Shown here piece by piece: positions 1-9,035 of a stretch of DNA of 64,000 nucleotides. The position numbers and the translations under genes are program-made. This stretch comes from Membranihabitans marinus (GTDB lineage: Bacteria > Bacteroidota > Bacteroidia > Chitinophagales > Saprospiraceae). The DNA lies in assembly GCF_019802045.1 (NCBI RefSeq), contig NZ_JAHVHU010000017.1, forward strand, positions 62,001-126,000, in the 5' to 3' direction. Each line of letters begins with the position of its first letter. The stretch's first letter is position 1. Under the pieces are notes generated by a model. It did not search any database. It was not told the DNA's origin and saw only the letters and a list, made by a program, of their open reading frames with translations.

Positions 1-835
1 AAAGCACTTCATAGCCAAGGGTCGGATTCCAGTATTTTCCTGCGCGGTAGGTAATATCCAGACCGTGCATCCAGGCACCGAGATTTCGTTCGTCAAATAC
101 CGGTGCATCACCAAATTGAAGATATCCACGCAAGGTCACTTTCCATTTGTTTTTCTGGTAATTGAGGTGGGTTCCGGCGGTCTGATTGAACCGCGTTTTG
201 GATGCGGTACTGTTGGATACCTGCAGACCCTGGTTTATGAAAAGCAGACTCATATCCAGCGTGGGAGATAGGCCTTGATGAAACCACAGGTATTGAAGGG
301 TTTTGTAGTTCCCCGGAATGTCATAGTATGTGGACGTTAGCTGACTTTTCGGTTGGTTAAATGCCAGCCCGATATCCATGCGGGTCCTATTCTGCTGATA
401 CTGGAGCAGAAAAGCATCGTGACTGCGTGCCTGCTGTGCCCATCCCACATTGCCAAACATCCGCTGGTCGTCATAAATGATTTCCTGTCGTCCCCCCTTG
501 AGGTGCCAGCGATCGAGTGTGTCCAGTGCCATCCGAAACCAGGCTTCGTGTATCGAGGTGGCTTTGTCTTCATTGCTAACCAATTGAGGTTGATTTCCCC
601 AGGTACGGACATCCTGGAGCATAATTCTGGATTGAATCCGTTTGTCTTGAAAGAGCAATCCGATCCGGGTGCGCTGGGTGGTGAAGAATCCAGGATCCTG
701 GTTTTTATCTGCCAATGTTTTTAAGCCATGGGCGTATTCGGTTCGCGGACGAATCTCTGCGTCCAGGTGGAGTTGCTGGGCAACCAACCACGCTGGAAGC
801 CCTAAGAAAACGAATAGGAAAGTGAGTGATTTCAT
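1..835 (-). CDS. Alginate-export-family outer-membrane beta-barrel, C-terminus cut by window edge
   Basis: Reading the minus strand from the ATG at 835 gives an open frame to the window edge (278 codons, no stop). It begins with a signal peptide (MKSLTFLFVFLGLPAWLVAQ) followed by a mature start rich in alternating polar and aromatic residues. The segment EIRPRTEYAHGL followed by TQRTRIGL is typical of the alginate export/porin-like barrel family in Bacteroidota. The rest (for example IHEAWFRMAL, LKGGRQEIIYDDQRMFG) fits amphipathic beta strands of an outer-membrane channel. The substrate cannot be told from the sequence, and the family name does not prove alginate transport. A promoter matching the Bacteroidota consensus lies just upstream. 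The C-terminal part of the barrel lies outside the window. Confidence 0.72.
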   Translation of the reverse strand, partial: MKSLTFLFVFLGLPAWLVAQQLHLDAEIRPRTEYAHGLKTLADKNQDPGFFTTQRTRIGLLFQDKRIQSRIMLQDVRTWGNQPQLVSNEDKATSIHEAWFRMALDTLDRWHLKGGRQEIIYDDQRMFGNVGWAQQARSHDAFLLQYQQNRTRMDIGLAFNQPKSQLTSTYYDIPGNYKTLQYLWFHQGLSPTLDMSLLFINQGLQVSNSTASKTRFNQTAGTHLNYQKNKWKVTLRGYLQFGDAPVFDERNLGAWMHGLDITYRAGKYWNPTLGYEVL

Positions 836-853
836 AGTTCAATTTTATATTGT

Positions 854-884
854 CAAAGGTACGATTATTTGCTTAGAGGACAAA
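854..884 (-). promoter_or_regulatory. Bacteroidota-type promoter for the barrel gene
   Basis: On the minus strand a TTTG (-33 box, 881-884) is followed after 19 bases by TACCTTTG (-7 box, 854-861), an exact match to TTTG-N19-TAnnTTTG. The predicted start of transcription is only about 10-15 bases before the ATG at 835. Confidence 0.6.
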
Positions 885-996
885 AATGTCCGAATTAATA
901 TTTTATGAATTGTAGTCTTTCGGTCCAAGAGTTCTTTTAACTTTGATCAATAAGCGGTAAAGCCCCCTGTGCTTATATGATTTTAAATAAAAAAAA

Positions 997-1827
997 GTGA
1001 TTAAGAATATATTCAGATTGTTTTTGTGTTCTCTGCTTGTGGTGTCGTGCGCCGATTCATCAGAGCGCGGCTCCGGTGATTTCAAAGGTGTTACTGCTCA
1101 TCGGGGTAACTCCGGTGAATTCCCGGAAAACACCATTCCGGCATTTGAAAGCGCCATTGAGCTTGGCGTAGATTGGGCGGAACTGGACATCCACCGCACC
1201 CGGGATGGTAAATTGGTGGTTATTCATGATATTAATACGGAGCGGGTCGGGGACAAATCCTTAGAAATTGCACGATCCACCTATGAGGAGCTCCTCGAGG
1301 TTGATGTTGCTACCCAATTCCGGAAAGAACACGGGTTGAATTACCAAGAATGTCCCCCGCAATCTCCGCCACTACTGGAAGATGTTCTAGCACTTTTTGT
1401 ACAACAGAAACGAACCAGAATATCCATACAACCTAAGGTTGACTGCGTTGCTCAGGCAATTCATATCATTGAAGAAATGGGGGCCAGACACATGGTGGGC
1501 TTTAACGATCGAAGTCTTCAATACATGTCAACCGTTAAGGAATTAGCAGGGGACATACCTGTATTCTGGGACCGTCCCGCTAAAACAGATATTGATGAAG
1601 ATATTCAGGTCGCGCTGGCGCATGGTTTCGAAACCATCGTTATCAGGCACAATGGTATTACACCTGAAAAAGTAGAAAAATTAAAAGCAAATGGGTTTGG
1701 AGTAGGCGCGTGGACCGTGAATGAAGAGGGGCGGATGGCTGATCTGTTGCACATGGGTGTGGAACGGATTTATACCGATCAGCCCCGGTTGCTTATCGAA
1801 TTGCAGCAAAAGTTAAAAGTGCAGTAG
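997..1827 (+). CDS. Glycerophosphodiester phosphodiesterase family lipoprotein
   Basis: This 276-aa protein probably hydrolyses glycerophosphodiesters to glycerol-3-phosphate and an alcohol, anchored at the cell envelope. The GTG start gives an N-terminal hydrophobic segment ending in a lipobox (VVSC, lipidated Cys18). The GDPD core begins at about residue 31 with the HRG motif (His35), then ENT (44-46), ELDIHRTRDGKLVVIHD (metal-binding Glu/Asp and second catalytic His), and ends with GVGAWTVNEE and YTDQP as in UgpQ-like enzymes. The length is normal for a single-domain GDPD plus leader. It stands alone and converges on the RRM gene with a terminator between them. Substrate specificity is unknown. 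Confidence 0.87.
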   Translation: MIKNIFRLFLCSLLVVSCADSSERGSGDFKGVTAHRGNSGEFPENTIPAFESAIELGVDWAELDIHRTRDGKLVVIHDINTERVGDKSLEIARSTYEELLEVDVATQFRKEHGLNYQECPPQSPPLLEDVLALFVQQKRTRISIQPKVDCVAQAIHIIEEMGARHMVGFNDRSLQYMSTVKELAGDIPVFWDRPAKTDIDEDIQVALAHGFETIVIRHNGITPEKVEKLKANGFGVGAWTVNEEGRMADLLHMGVERIYTDQPRLLIELQQKLKVQ

Positions 1828-2033
1828 GCAAATAATTAAATAACAAGGGAGTCTTGGATGAAGATATCATATCCGGCTTGCCAGGATGTGGGTACTGCCT
1901 TCAACGCCAATAATTGAACGGCACAATACGCATCAACTGGCAGATGTAATTAAAATTGTATTTAGTGAATAGGGGGGCGGGAAGGTTCAGTTCTATGCTG
2001 AGAGTAGTATTGGAACAGGTCGTCTAGGTAGGA

Positions 2034-2068
2034 CAAAAAAAACCCTGTCGGGGAAGACAGGGTTTTTA
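2034..2068. terminator. Bidirectional rho-independent terminator
   Basis: A perfect 9-bp stem (2041-2049 with 2056-2064) and a 6-base loop are flanked by an A-run on the left and a T-run on the right, so it can stop both the GDPD gene (plus) and the RRM gene (minus). The rest of 1828-2087 shows no gene. Confidence 0.8.
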
Positions 2069-2087
2069 TAATCATTTCTGTGTGAAT

Positions 2088-2414
2088 TCAATATCTATTT
2101 CCTCCACCACCACGGTTGTAGCCTCCGCGACCGCCACCACCACGGTGACCACCGCCGCCGCCTCCACGCTGTGCGCGAGGTTTAGCTTCCTTTACGACAA
2201 TGGTGTTGCCATCAAGGTCGGAGTTATCAAGGGCTGAGATCGCCTCTTTGGCTTCTTCTTCTTCGTACATTTCTACGAAACCATAACATTTGGAATTACC
2301 TGTTTCGCGGTCCATAATGACTCGCGCAGATTTGATCTGCCCAAATTCACTGAACGCTTGTTCCAATTCATAATCGGAAGTTTGCGGACTCAGTTTTGCA
2401 ATAAAAATATTCAT
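2088..2414 (-). CDS. RRM-domain RNA-binding protein with glycine-rich tail
   Basis: This small (108 aa) cytoplasmic RNA-binding protein of the glycine-rich type is common in Bacteroidota and cyanobacteria. A single RNA recognition motif covers residues 1-80: RNP2 is MNIFIAKL at the very start and RNP1-like is NSKCYGFVEM. The tail from about residue 84 is RGGGGGGHRGGGGRGGYNRGGGG, likely to add unspecific RNA binding. I chose the ATG at 2414 because the domain starts there; the frame stays open upstream to 2474 but that part is low-complexity AT-rich sequence. A TAccTTTG box at 2522-2529 (minus) could be part of its promoter, giving a long 5' UTR as often seen for cold-regulated RNA chaperones; that is inference. 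Confidence 0.87.
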   Translation of the reverse strand: MNIFIAKLSPQTSDYELEQAFSEFGQIKSARVIMDRETGNSKCYGFVEMYEEEEAKEAISALDNSDLDGNTIVVKEAKPRAQRGGGGGGHRGGGGRGGYNRGGGGNRY

Positions 2415-2552
2415 AATAAAATTAATTAATAAAAAATAAAATACATTTTTGGCAGCTAAATAATTAAGCACCATCTAGGAAAACATCGAAGAAGAGGCAG
2501 GTTATTTATACTACTGGACTTCAAAGGTACTTTATTTATCGGAATATTTGTG

Positions 2553-3614
2553 TTAATGATTCAAAATATATTCTGACAGAAAGGAACCCACTTCCGATGT
2601 CTTGTGCGGTGTAGCGGGGTTAAGATCCTCTGTGACTATGTTTTCATCCAGCGCTCTGTTTATCGCCTCTTTCACTTTTTCAGCTTCATTCATCAATCCC
2701 CAGTGTTCCAGCATCATGGCACCGGACAATATGGTTGCCATCGGATTGGCGATGTTTTTACCTTTGGCCTGCGGGTATGACCCATGAATGGGTTCGAACA
2801 TGGCGTATTGATCACCGATGGATGCGCTCGGTGAGAGCCCCAGGGAACCACTGATCACGGAAGCTTCGTCCGAGATAATGTCTCCAAACATATTGGAAGT
2901 CAACAGAACATCAAACTGGCTGGGCCGGAGGATGATTTGCATCGCAGCATTGTCCACGAACAAAAAATCCAGTGTAACTTCCGGGTATTCATTGGCTAAT
3001 TGTTGAACCTCCTTGCGCCACAGCCGGGAAGAGGCCAACACATTGGCTTTGTCAACCAACGTCATTTTTCCGCGTCGTTTTTTGGCGGCTTCAAATGCCA
3101 ACCGGGCTATTCGTCGTATTTCTTCTTTATGGTAAATCAATAGGTCGGATGCTACGCCCTCTCCATTGTCTTCTTTTTTGTCGCCAAAATAAATACCTCC
3201 GGTCAGTTCCCGGTAGATGATAAAGTCACTGCCTTTGATCCGGTCCTCTTTCAAGGGAGACAGATGCAGTATAGCATCAAAAGCCAAGATGGGCCGTAAA
3301 TTGGCAAATAAGTTGAGCTCCTTTCGAAGTTTCAGAAGCCCCTGTTCAGGTCGAACTGGGGCATTGGGGTCGTTGTCGTACTTCGGATCGCCAATGGCAC
3401 CAAACAGCAGCGCATCTGAAGATTTACAAATCTCCAACGTGGAGTCTGGTAATGGATCCCCATGCCGGTCGATGGCAATGGCTCCGACGTCGGCTTCGGT
3501 GTATTCAAATGTATGATTGTATTTAGTCGCGATGGCATGGAGTACTTTTTTGGTTTCCTCGATGACTTCCGGTCCTATTCCATCGCCCGGTAGAACGGCT
3601 ACTTTTTTATTCAT
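2553..3614 (-). CDS. leuB: 3-isopropylmalate dehydrogenase
   Basis: LeuB oxidises and decarboxylates 3-isopropylmalate to 2-oxoisocaproate with NAD+, the third step of leucine synthesis. The 353-aa length is standard. Visible motifs are the N-terminal VLPGDGIGPEV, the substrate-binding segment with ELTGGIYFG, the Mg-binding region (FLFVDNAAMQIILRPSQFDVLLTSNMFGDIISDEAS), the family signature NMFGDIISDEAS-VISGSLGLSPSAS, and the NAD-binding EPIHGSYPQAKGKNIANP. It is the last gene of the minus-strand leu cluster but is separated from leuD by 291 bases holding inverted repeats, so it may be partly uncoupled from leuACD transcription. Confidence 0.96.
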   Translation of the reverse strand: MNKKVAVLPGDGIGPEVIEETKKVLHAIATKYNHTFEYTEADVGAIAIDRHGDPLPDSTLEICKSSDALLFGAIGDPKYDNDPNAPVRPEQGLLKLRKELNLFANLRPILAFDAILHLSPLKEDRIKGSDFIIYRELTGGIYFGDKKEDNGEGVASDLLIYHKEEIRRIARLAFEAAKKRRGKMTLVDKANVLASSRLWRKEVQQLANEYPEVTLDFLFVDNAAMQIILRPSQFDVLLTSNMFGDIISDEASVISGSLGLSPSASIGDQYAMFEPIHGSYPQAKGKNIANPMATILSGAMMLEHWGLMNEAEKVKEAINRALDENIVTEDLNPATPHKTSEVGSFLSEYILNH

Positions 3615-3688
3615 TTTTATGTTTTTGTTTCGTAATTATCCTCCTATTCCTCTCTTTTTATTCCTCCGCTATTATTATATCATATATT

Positions 3689-3894
3689 AACCTGACAGCG
3701 TCTGGTATTGAAGTAGTTTTGGGATGAGGTTTTATTAATGGTGTTTATTAGTTTTCGTGTTGGCTGTGACCTGTCAGCGTTTTATTTTACCCTCTTCTCA
3801 AAACACTGTCAGGTCACATTAATTCAAAAAGCTAAGAATATTTATTCGGACAAAATTTAGCCTCTATATTATTGGTTCCAGACGCTGACAGGTT
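3689..3894. repeat. Nested inverted repeats in the leuD-leuB gap
   Basis: The outer arms (3689-3705 and 3878-3894) are a perfect 17-bp inverted repeat beginning AACCTGACAGCG. Inner arms at 3765-3777 and 3806-3818 (TGTGACCTGTCAG / CTGTCAGGTCACA) carry the same CTGTCAG core with one mismatch. Four copies of the CTGTCAG/CTGACAG core thus lie within 206 bases, resembling a REP-type element. No ORF is present in the gap 3615-3905. Confidence 0.65.
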
Positions 3895-3905
3895 AGTTTT
3901 GGCCT

Positions 3906-4514
3906 TTATTTTAGTGGAGCTGGCGTATAGGTCCTGTTTTCTTCAAACTTTTGGATCTTATCCTTCAGGCTGAGCAGATAATCGATATCATCATAGCCAT
4001 TGAGCAGACACATTTTTTTATAGTCATCAATCTCAAAGGATGTTTTTTCTCCTTCCCCGTTGATTTGTATGAATTGCTCGGGCAGATTTACCACAATTTT
4101 TGTATCCGGATTCTCTGTGATCCGGGTGAGTAGTAAGTCCAGGTAATCGGGGCTCACCTGAATAGGTAGTATGCCATTATTCAAAGCATTCCCTTTAAAT
4201 ATATCTGCAAAAAAACTAGATATTACTACTCTGAATCCATACCCGTACAATGCCCACGCCGCATGTTCTCGGCTGGAACCACATCCAAAATTTTTACCAG
4301 CTACGAGAATGCGTCCCGAATACACCGGATTGTTCAGAATAAAGTCCGGGTTGGGTTCATTGTTTTTATCATAGCGCCAGTCATAAAAGAGATTATCGCC
4401 AAAACCCACTTTATCAATAGCTTTCAAAAAGCGGGCAGGGATAATCTGATCTGTATCTACATCTTCCATCGGCATAGGAACTGCCGTATCTTTTAAAATT
4501 TCTATTTTTTCCAT
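3906..4514 (-). CDS. leuD: 3-isopropylmalate dehydratase small subunit
   Basis: LeuD pairs with LeuC to isomerise 2-isopropylmalate to 3-isopropylmalate. The 202-aa protein shows the swivel-domain motifs of the family: [12 protein letters not shown] near residue 20, the substrate-binding loop [17 protein letters not shown] around residues 75-90, and [19 protein letters not shown]. Its ATG overlaps the stop codon of leuC by one base (TAATG), which suggests translational coupling and balanced amounts of the two subunits. Confidence 0.96.
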   Translation of the reverse strand: MEKIEILKDTAVPMPMEDVDTDQIIPARFLKAIDKVGFGDNLFYDWRYDKNNEPNPDFILNNPVYSGRILVAGKNFGCGSSREHAAWALYGYGFRVVISSFFADIFKGNALNNGILPIQVSPDYLDLLLTRITENPDTKIVVNLPEQFIQINGEGEKTSFEIDDYKKMCLLNGYDDIDYLLSLKDKIQKFEENRTYTPAPLK

Positions 4515-5908
4515 TATGCGTAATCTCTTGCGTCAACAATTTTTCCATGAATCGCTACAGTAGCAGCGGTGAAAGGGCTGGCCAAAAACGTTCTGGCACC
4601 GGGACCCTGTCGTCCTTCAAAGTTTCGATTGGAGGTCGAAACACAGTATTCTCCGGCGGGAATCTTATCTTCATTCATACCCAGACACGCTGAGCAGCCT
4701 GCTTCCCGGAATTCAAATCCTGCATCTAACAATATTTTATCCAAACCTTCTTCAACCGCTTTTCTGCGTACTCGCTGGGAGCCGGGTACGATCATGGCAC
4801 GAACATCGGGATGAACTTTTTGACCCTTTGCTACTGCAGCAACAATTCTCAGATCCTCAATCCGTGCATTGGTGCAGCTGCCAATAAATACATTTTGTAC
4901 GGCCAGGCCTTGAAGTTCCTGTCCCGGAGTCAGCCCCATGTATTCCAAGGATTTCTGGAAAGATTCGGGTTTTGCAGAATCGATTTGTGTTGGGACTGAT
5001 TGGGAGATTTTAATCCCCATACCCGGATTGGTCCCATAGGTAATCATCGGTTCGATATCTGCTGCGTCAAAATGATATTCTTTGTCAAAAACCGCTTCGG
5101 GGTCACTTTTTAGGGATTTCCAGTAGGACATGGCTTTGTCCCATTCTTCACCTTCTGGTGCAAAATCCCGTCCCTTGATATATTCAAAGGTGGTTTCATC
5201 CGGTGCGATAAGTCCACCGCGGGCGCCCATTTCGATACTCATATTGCATATCGTCATACGGGCCTCCATACTCAGCTTTTCTATCGCTGAACCCGCATAT
5301 TCTATAAAATAGCCTGTTCCTCCTCCCGCGGTTAACTTGGATAGCAGGTAGAGAATAAGGTCTTTGGAATATACCCCGTCAGCCAGTGTACCCTCAATGT
5401 TGATACGCATTCGCTTGGGTTTGCTAACCAAAAGTGTTTGTGTGGCAAATACTTGTTCTACCTGGCTGGTGCCGATACCAAATGCGATGGTCCCAAAAGC
5501 ACCGTGCGTCGAAGTATGGCTGTCGCCGCAGACGATAGTCATCCCCGGTTGGGTGATACCAAGCTCGGGACCAATGATGTGTACAATGCCTTGATTGGGA
5601 TTGCCCAGACCATAGAGTTCCACATCGTATTCCTCGCAGTTTTTGGTCAGTGTTTCTACTTGGATTCGACTTAAAGGTTCAGTAATGCGTTGATGTTGAT
5701 TGATCGTCGGGACGTTGTGGTCTGCTGTGGCGATCGTCAGTTCTTTTCTAAAAAGGGGGATACCGCGTTCCCGCAATCCTGAAAATGCTTGCGGACTGGT
5801 CACTTCATGGATGAAATGGCGGTCGATATAGAGAATGTCCTGATTATCATCCACAGATTCCACCACATGGTCATCCCATATTTTGTCAAATAAAGTTTTA
5901 TGCTTCAT
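4514..5908 (-). CDS. leuC: 3-isopropylmalate dehydratase large subunit
   Basis: LeuC is the [4Fe-4S] aconitase-type catalytic subunit of isopropylmalate isomerase. At 464 aa it is full length. The cluster ligands are visible in [12 protein letters not shown] and in [18 protein letters not shown]; the family signature [19 protein letters not shown] is intact. The gene follows leuA after only 12 bases and overlaps leuD, so leuA-leuC-leuD is one transcription unit. Confidence 0.97.
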   Translation of the reverse strand: MKHKTLFDKIWDDHVVESVDDNQDILYIDRHFIHEVTSPQAFSGLRERGIPLFRKELTIATADHNVPTINQHQRITEPLSRIQVETLTKNCEEYDVELYGLGNPNQGIVHIIGPELGITQPGMTIVCGDSHTSTHGAFGTIAFGIGTSQVEQVFATQTLLVSKPKRMRINIEGTLADGVYSKDLILYLLSKLTAGGGTGYFIEYAGSAIEKLSMEARMTICNMSIEMGARGGLIAPDETTFEYIKGRDFAPEGEEWDKAMSYWKSLKSDPEAVFDKEYHFDAADIEPMITYGTNPGMGIKISQSVPTQIDSAKPESFQKSLEYMGLTPGQELQGLAVQNVFIGSCTNARIEDLRIVAAVAKGQKVHPDVRAMIVPGSQRVRRKAVEEGLDKILLDAGFEFREAGCSACLGMNEDKIPAGEYCVSTSNRNFEGRQGPGARTFLASPFTAATVAIHGKIVDARDYA

Positions 5909-5920
5909 AGAAGTTTTAAA

Positions 5921-7090
5921 TTATTTAGAGTATTCGGCGTAGATCTCTTCTTTTGATTCAATCAAAAAATGCAGATCGTCCGTGTCTATTTCTTTTTTCA
6001 CATCGGCTAATTGCAAGAATCGATCATATAGTGCATCGAGCTCGAGTTTGGTTACATCAAATCCGATTTCTTTTAGGCGAAATGCGAGCGCGGCTCTTCC
6101 GCTTCGTGCGGTCAGAACAATCGATGATTTATCAACACCCACTTCAGCCGGATCGATGATTTCATAGGTGGATCGTTCTTTGATCACCCCATCCTGGTGG
6201 ATCCCGGAGGAGTGTGCGAAGGCATTGGTGCCAACAATCGCTTTGTTGGGTTGAACGACCATTCCCATCTCCTCAGAAACCATCTTGCTGGTTTCCAGTA
6301 ACAACTGAGTTTTTATATCTGTGTAAAAACCTAGTTCTTTGTGCTGGTGCAGAATCATCACGCATTCTTCCAGGGAAGTATTCCCTGCACGTTCCCCGAT
6401 TCCGTTGATCGTACATTCGATTTGCTGTGCGCCATTGATCACCCCGTAGATGCTGTTTGCGGTTGCCAGACCCAGGTCATTGTGGCAATGGGTCGAGATA
6501 TGAACATGTTCCAGCCCAGTGACGTTCGCCACCAGATAGGCTATTTTTTCACCATATTCGTGCGGCAGACAGTAGCCGGTCGTATCCGGAATGTTGAGCA
6601 CGGTTGCTCCGGCATTTACAGCAATCTGACAAGCTTTAGCCAAAAATTCATTGCTTGTTCGACCGGCATCTTCAGCATAAAATTCGACATCTTCCACAAA
6701 TGTTTTGGCGTAGGAAACGCATTCATGGACACGTTCAAGCACGACATCCGGCGTGGTTCGAAATTTATATTTGATGTGGTTGTCCGAAGTTCCGATGCCG
6801 GTATGAATCCGGGGGCGTTTTGCTTTTTTAAGTGCTTCAGCGGCTACTTCAATGTCTTTCTTTACGGCTCTCGATAAACCGCAAACGATGCTGTTTTTGA
6901 CCGTTTCTGCGATTGCCTGAACCGAAGAAAAGTCACCTGGGGAAGAAATGGGAAATCCTGCTTCGAGAATATCCACTCCCAGCCGGTCGAGCTGGCGTGC
7001 CAGTTTTATTTTTTGATTTTGATTCAATTTGCACCCTGGAACTTGCTCTCCGTCCCTTAGTGTAGTGTCAAAAATGTGTACTTTTGCCAT
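5921..7090 (-). CDS. leuA: 2-isopropylmalate synthase, short form without regulatory domain
   Basis: LeuA condenses acetyl-CoA with 2-oxoisovalerate, the committed step of leucine synthesis. I place the start at the ATG at 7090 ([19 protein letters not shown]); the frame is open to 7267 but the extra 59 residues do not resemble the family. Motifs: [10 protein letters not shown] (metal and catalytic Arg/Asp), [13 protein letters not shown] (metal-binding HxH), and [13 protein letters not shown]. The protein is about 389 aa and stops after the catalytic and linker subdomains, so the C-terminal leucine-binding domain of the 520-aa enzymes is missing. Neighbouring leuC, leuD and leuB support LeuA rather than homocitrate or citramalate synthase, although these share the fold. 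Confidence 0.9.
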   Translation of the reverse strand: MAKVHIFDTTLRDGEQVPGCKLNQNQKIKLARQLDRLGVDILEAGFPISSPGDFSSVQAIAETVKNSIVCGLSRAVKKDIEVAAEALKKAKRPRIHTGIGTSDNHIKYKFRTTPDVVLERVHECVSYAKTFVEDVEFYAEDAGRTSNEFLAKACQIAVNAGATVLNIPDTTGYCLPHEYGEKIAYLVANVTGLEHVHISTHCHNDLGLATANSIYGVINGAQQIECTINGIGERAGNTSLEECVMILHQHKELGFYTDIKTQLLLETSKMVSEEMGMVVQPNKAIVGTNAFAHSSGIHQDGVIKERSTYEIIDPAEVGVDKSSIVLTARSGRAALAFRLKEIGFDVTKLELDALYDRFLQLADVKKEIDTDDLHFLIESKEEIYAEYSK

Positions 7091-7221
7091 GGATCCATTA
7101 GTTTTGTATGCTATTACACTACTAAAATAAACATAACGATGAGTTTGTTCATTGTAATTCACAGATGCCTTTACAAACCGTGATCCAGGCATAAATATTG
7201 TAAACAATTGAATATCAGACT

Positions 7222-8799
7222 GTGATAAAATCCAGGAATACAACGTCCAGCACGAAATCCGATACACTTCTACAGCTTATCCTTTCCATGTCTAAGGCCG
7301 AAAAGAGGGCTTTTAGTCTCTATGTAAATCGCGCTGGTAACTCGGATGAGATCCTGTATTACCAGGTTTTTTCGGAAGTCAACAAGCGCAAATCGTTTGA
7401 TGATGAAGTTATTTTACGGGTCGTTCCGGGCTTGAAACGAAGTCAATTACCCAACATTCGGGCAAGTCTTTACCGGCACATACTGAAAAGTTTGCGTCAT
7501 TTGTATGATCGGATGGATATCTATCATGTCCTGGAATCATTTGATTTTGCGCGGATTTTATACGACAAAGGGCTTTATTTTCAAAGTTTGGATCAACTTC
7601 AAAAATGTAAGGACCAGGCCATCGAACTGCAGGAGTATTTCCTACTGGGAAATTTTCTTCAATTTGAAAAATTTATCGAGAGTCAATACATCACACACAG
7701 CATTGGAGACCGGGCGGATAACCTTTCAGAACAATCCAATGAAATCTTCGAACACATCAGGCAGACAACGTACTGGTCCAATAAATCCTTGCAGTTATAT
7801 GATTGGTATTTGAAGTATGGGTATATCAAAGATTATGAAGAAAAGGAAAAACTGACCCGTTATTTTTATCATGGAATGCAGGATCTGGATCTGTCCAAAG
7901 CTGGTTTTTATGAGCGGATTTATTTTCATCAGGCCTACATGTGGTACTATTACATCGTCCAGGATTTTCAGAATTACTACCGACATTGTCTCAAGTTTGT
8001 TCATGCATTTGAAGAGTATCCCCAGATGAAGCAGGTGAATCTGGCCATTTATATGAAAGCAGTTCACAATATCTGCAATGCCTTATTTTTCCTAAACAGC
8101 TACAATCGGTTTCGGGAGAAATTCGAACAATTTCGCGAAATCAAAAAATTTTTCAAAGCTAAAAGATCAAATATTGAGGGGCTGTACTACCTGTATTTCT
8201 ATCTGCATAAGATCGATGCGTATACCATGCAGGGAGAGTTCCAGAAGTCATGGGTTTGGTTGCCTGAATTGATAGAGTTGTTGGAAAGAAATCCCTACAA
8301 CTGGGATCAACATCGCATTATCGTATTCTATTATAAAATTGCATGTCTGTATTTTGGCGGCGGAGACTTTGATCGTGCCATAGACTTCTTGAACCTGATC
8401 ATCAATCAAAAATCCTATGACATCCGCACGGATATTCAAAGTTATGCCCGTATATTAAATTTGATATCACATTATGAGTTAGGCAATCAACGGCTGCTGC
8501 AGTATCAGGTCAAGTCTGTGTACCGGTTTTTGGGGAAAAAGGAAGAACTTCAAAAGGTACAACAGTCCATTTTTGCTTTTTTGCGTAAACTGCCCAATAT
8601 GAAACTGCTGGAGGTCCGAGATCATTTCAAAGAATTAAAGTCTGACCTGGAGATCCTGCAAAATGATCCCATCGAGAAACGGTTTTTTCTATATCTTGAT
8701 ATTTTATCCTGGCTCCAGAGTAAGGTTGAAAAACGGAGTGTCGAAGAAGTTATCCGTGGAAAATTTCTGGAGAAGCAAGATGATCACCGCTCTAATTAA
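7222..8799 (+). CDS. Alpha-helical, TPR-like protein of unknown function
   Basis: This is a 525-aa cytoplasmic protein without signal peptide or membrane segment, rich in Tyr, Phe, Leu and charged residues. The N-terminal 90 residues ([20 protein letters not shown]...[21 protein letters not shown]) look like a helical head domain. The rest consists of helical pairs of TPR character, for example [21 protein letters not shown]. Similar large proteins of unknown role are known from Bacteroidota. The GTG at 7222 is taken as start because the sequence just after it is already protein-like; an ATG at 7288 is the alternative. It is divergent from leuA with 131 bases between the two starts. No function can be assigned. 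Confidence 0.75.
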   Translation: MIKSRNTTSSTKSDTLLQLILSMSKAEKRAFSLYVNRAGNSDEILYYQVFSEVNKRKSFDDEVILRVVPGLKRSQLPNIRASLYRHILKSLRHLYDRMDIYHVLESFDFARILYDKGLYFQSLDQLQKCKDQAIELQEYFLLGNFLQFEKFIESQYITHSIGDRADNLSEQSNEIFEHIRQTTYWSNKSLQLYDWYLKYGYIKDYEEKEKLTRYFYHGMQDLDLSKAGFYERIYFHQAYMWYYYIVQDFQNYYRHCLKFVHAFEEYPQMKQVNLAIYMKAVHNICNALFFLNSYNRFREKFEQFREIKKFFKAKRSNIEGLYYLYFYLHKIDAYTMQGEFQKSWVWLPELIELLERNPYNWDQHRIIVFYYKIACLYFGGGDFDRAIDFLNLIINQKSYDIRTDIQSYARILNLISHYELGNQRLLQYQVKSVYRFLGKKEELQKVQQSIFAFLRKLPNMKLLEVRDHFKELKSDLEILQNDPIEKRFFLYLDILSWLQSKVEKRSVEEVIRGKFLEKQDDHRSN

Positions 8800-8807
8800 C
8801 TCGGGGT

Positions 8808-9029
8808 TTACGATTTTTTTGGATAATGCAATTTTGAAAGAAAGATCAGGACAAACCCTGCCAGGATGAGAAAGATCTTGAACAACACACCAATCAGAGC
8901 TCCCCAGTATTCCAAAAACTTTAAAAAAATAAAGTGGATACCGATCACGGAAAGAATTAGCGAAAGCATACCGATCATAAATAATAAAAACCCGATCAGG
9001 GTCATCCAGTCGTTTTTGGTGATCTTCAC
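8808..9029 (-). CDS. Small membrane protein, unknown function
   Basis: A 73-aa protein with two hydrophobic stretches (about residues 10-34 and 43-64) joined by a short loop and a basic C-terminus (SKLHYPKKS). It lies 6 bases downstream of the haem peroxidase start-side gene order on the same strand, so the two may be co-transcribed. The short length and lack of motifs limit the call, but the codon pattern and the absence of a competing frame favour a real gene. Confidence 0.55.
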   Translation of the reverse strand: MKITKNDWMTLIGFLLFMIGMLSLILSVIGIHFIFLKFLEYWGALIGVLFKIFLILAGFVLIFLSKLHYPKKS

Positions 9030-9035
9030 AACGGT

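Noticed and set aside
353-908. Plus-strand open frames at the left edge
   Set aside because: They are shadows of the minus-strand barrel gene, which has a signal peptide, continuous frame and its own promoter.
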